From assembly GCA_030746295.1 (NCBI GenBank), contig JASLMY010000283.1, positions 1-5,663 of the forward strand: 5,663 bases of DNA, written 5' to 3'. Source of the DNA: Alphaproteobacteria bacterium (GTDB lineage: Bacteria > Pseudomonadota > Alphaproteobacteria > GCA-2731375). The notes below the pieces were generated by a model. That model did no database searches and was not told the origin of the DNA. It worked only from the letters and a program-made list of their open reading frames with translations. Shown here piece by piece: positions 5,526 through 5,663 of the stretch. A program made the translations under genes and the position numbers. Position 1 is the stretch's first letter. Each line of letters begins with the position of its first letter.

Positions 5526-5663
5526 CGAAGCCGAGTGCGTTGCGGCAATGCGTAAGAAGAACATATAAGCGCTCTCCCGTCCAAAGCGTCCAGCTCGTCC
5601 AAAGCCCTGTCGAATCAAGGTGTTATAGAAAATTGTAGTCGCGTCCACTCCTGTCCAGACATG
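5526..5663. other. Non-coding region after the integrase, no gene seen
   Basis: I see no convincing coding frame, tRNA or terminator hairpin in these 138 bases. Its only notable structure is the set of GTCCA repeats described separately. A T-arm-like string near 5609-5616 is not supported by base-pairing. The region may carry integrase arm sites or the leader of the next gene beyond the edge. Confidence 0.5.
5578..5605. repeat. Three GTCCA repeats at 9-bp spacing, with two more near the window end
   Basis: CGTCCA occurs at 5578, 5587 and 5596, exactly 9 bp apart; the first and third units extend to the identical ten bases CGTCCAAAGC. Two further GTCCA copies start at 5643 and 5653. Five copies in 80 bp just downstream of an integrase resemble the clustered short arm-type or directionality-factor sites seen near att sites of integrative elements. 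This role is inferred; chance or a simple degenerate repeat is also possible. Confidence 0.45.

Noticed and set aside
5600..5625. Possible tRNA 3' end as integration site after the integrase (TCGAATC string)
   Set aside because: The T-loop-like string is not flanked by complementary stem arms, and there is no acceptor stem or CCA.
5442..5648. Minus-strand frame of 68 residues at the integrase 3' end
   Set aside because: It mostly overlaps the integrase antisense, shows no good ribosome-binding site within the window and matches no family I recognise.

Overview
The window reads as GC-rich chromosomal DNA from a proteobacterium, most likely an alphaproteobacterium of the Rhodospirillales/Rhizobiales type. 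This rests on the strong G/C bias at third codon positions, the tightly packed genes with ATGA stop/start overlaps, and the family mix (NIPSNAP, octopine-dehydrogenase family, 3-hydroxyacyl-CoA dehydrogenase family, amidating-lyase-like NHL protein). The lineage is an inference; there is no rRNA or marker gene to prove it.

Layout. Positions 1-380 (minus strand) hold the first codons of a gene that runs off the left edge and, upstream of it in the same transcript, a small NIPSNAP-family protein. A 182-bp divergent control region (381-562) follows, with a perfect TTGACA box facing right and an imperfect 34-bp inverted repeat. Positions 563-3473 are a three-gene plus-strand operon whose genes overlap by four bases at each junction: an octopine/nopaline dehydrogenase-family oxidoreductase, a 3-hydroxyacyl-CoA dehydrogenase-family oxidoreductase, and a six-bladed NHL propeller resembling peptidyl-alpha-hydroxyglycine amidating lyase. 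A convergent minus-strand gene (3486-4004) encodes a small two-helix membrane protein with a proline-rich tail.

After 4004 the composition changes: a more A/T-rich, non-coding 180 bp with a perfect tandem 11-bp repeat leads into a tyrosine recombinase (4185-5525) of less GC-biased codon use. The last 138 bp are non-coding with spaced GTCCA repeats. This right part looks like the integrase end of an integrated element or genomic island that continues beyond the window.

How the genes may work together. The 563-3473 operon and the divergent NIPSNAP transcript look like part of a catabolic cluster for an unidentified small organic or amino-acid-derived substrate: two nucleotide-dependent dehydrogenases plus a metal-dependent lyase-like propeller, all apparently cytoplasmic. 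The most interesting points are the non-canonical active site of the second dehydrogenase (Pro where the family has Asn), the apparent retention of amidating-lyase metal and catalytic residues in the propeller, and the chemistry implied by their translational coupling. No complete defence system, CRISPR array, RNA gene or insertion sequence was found.
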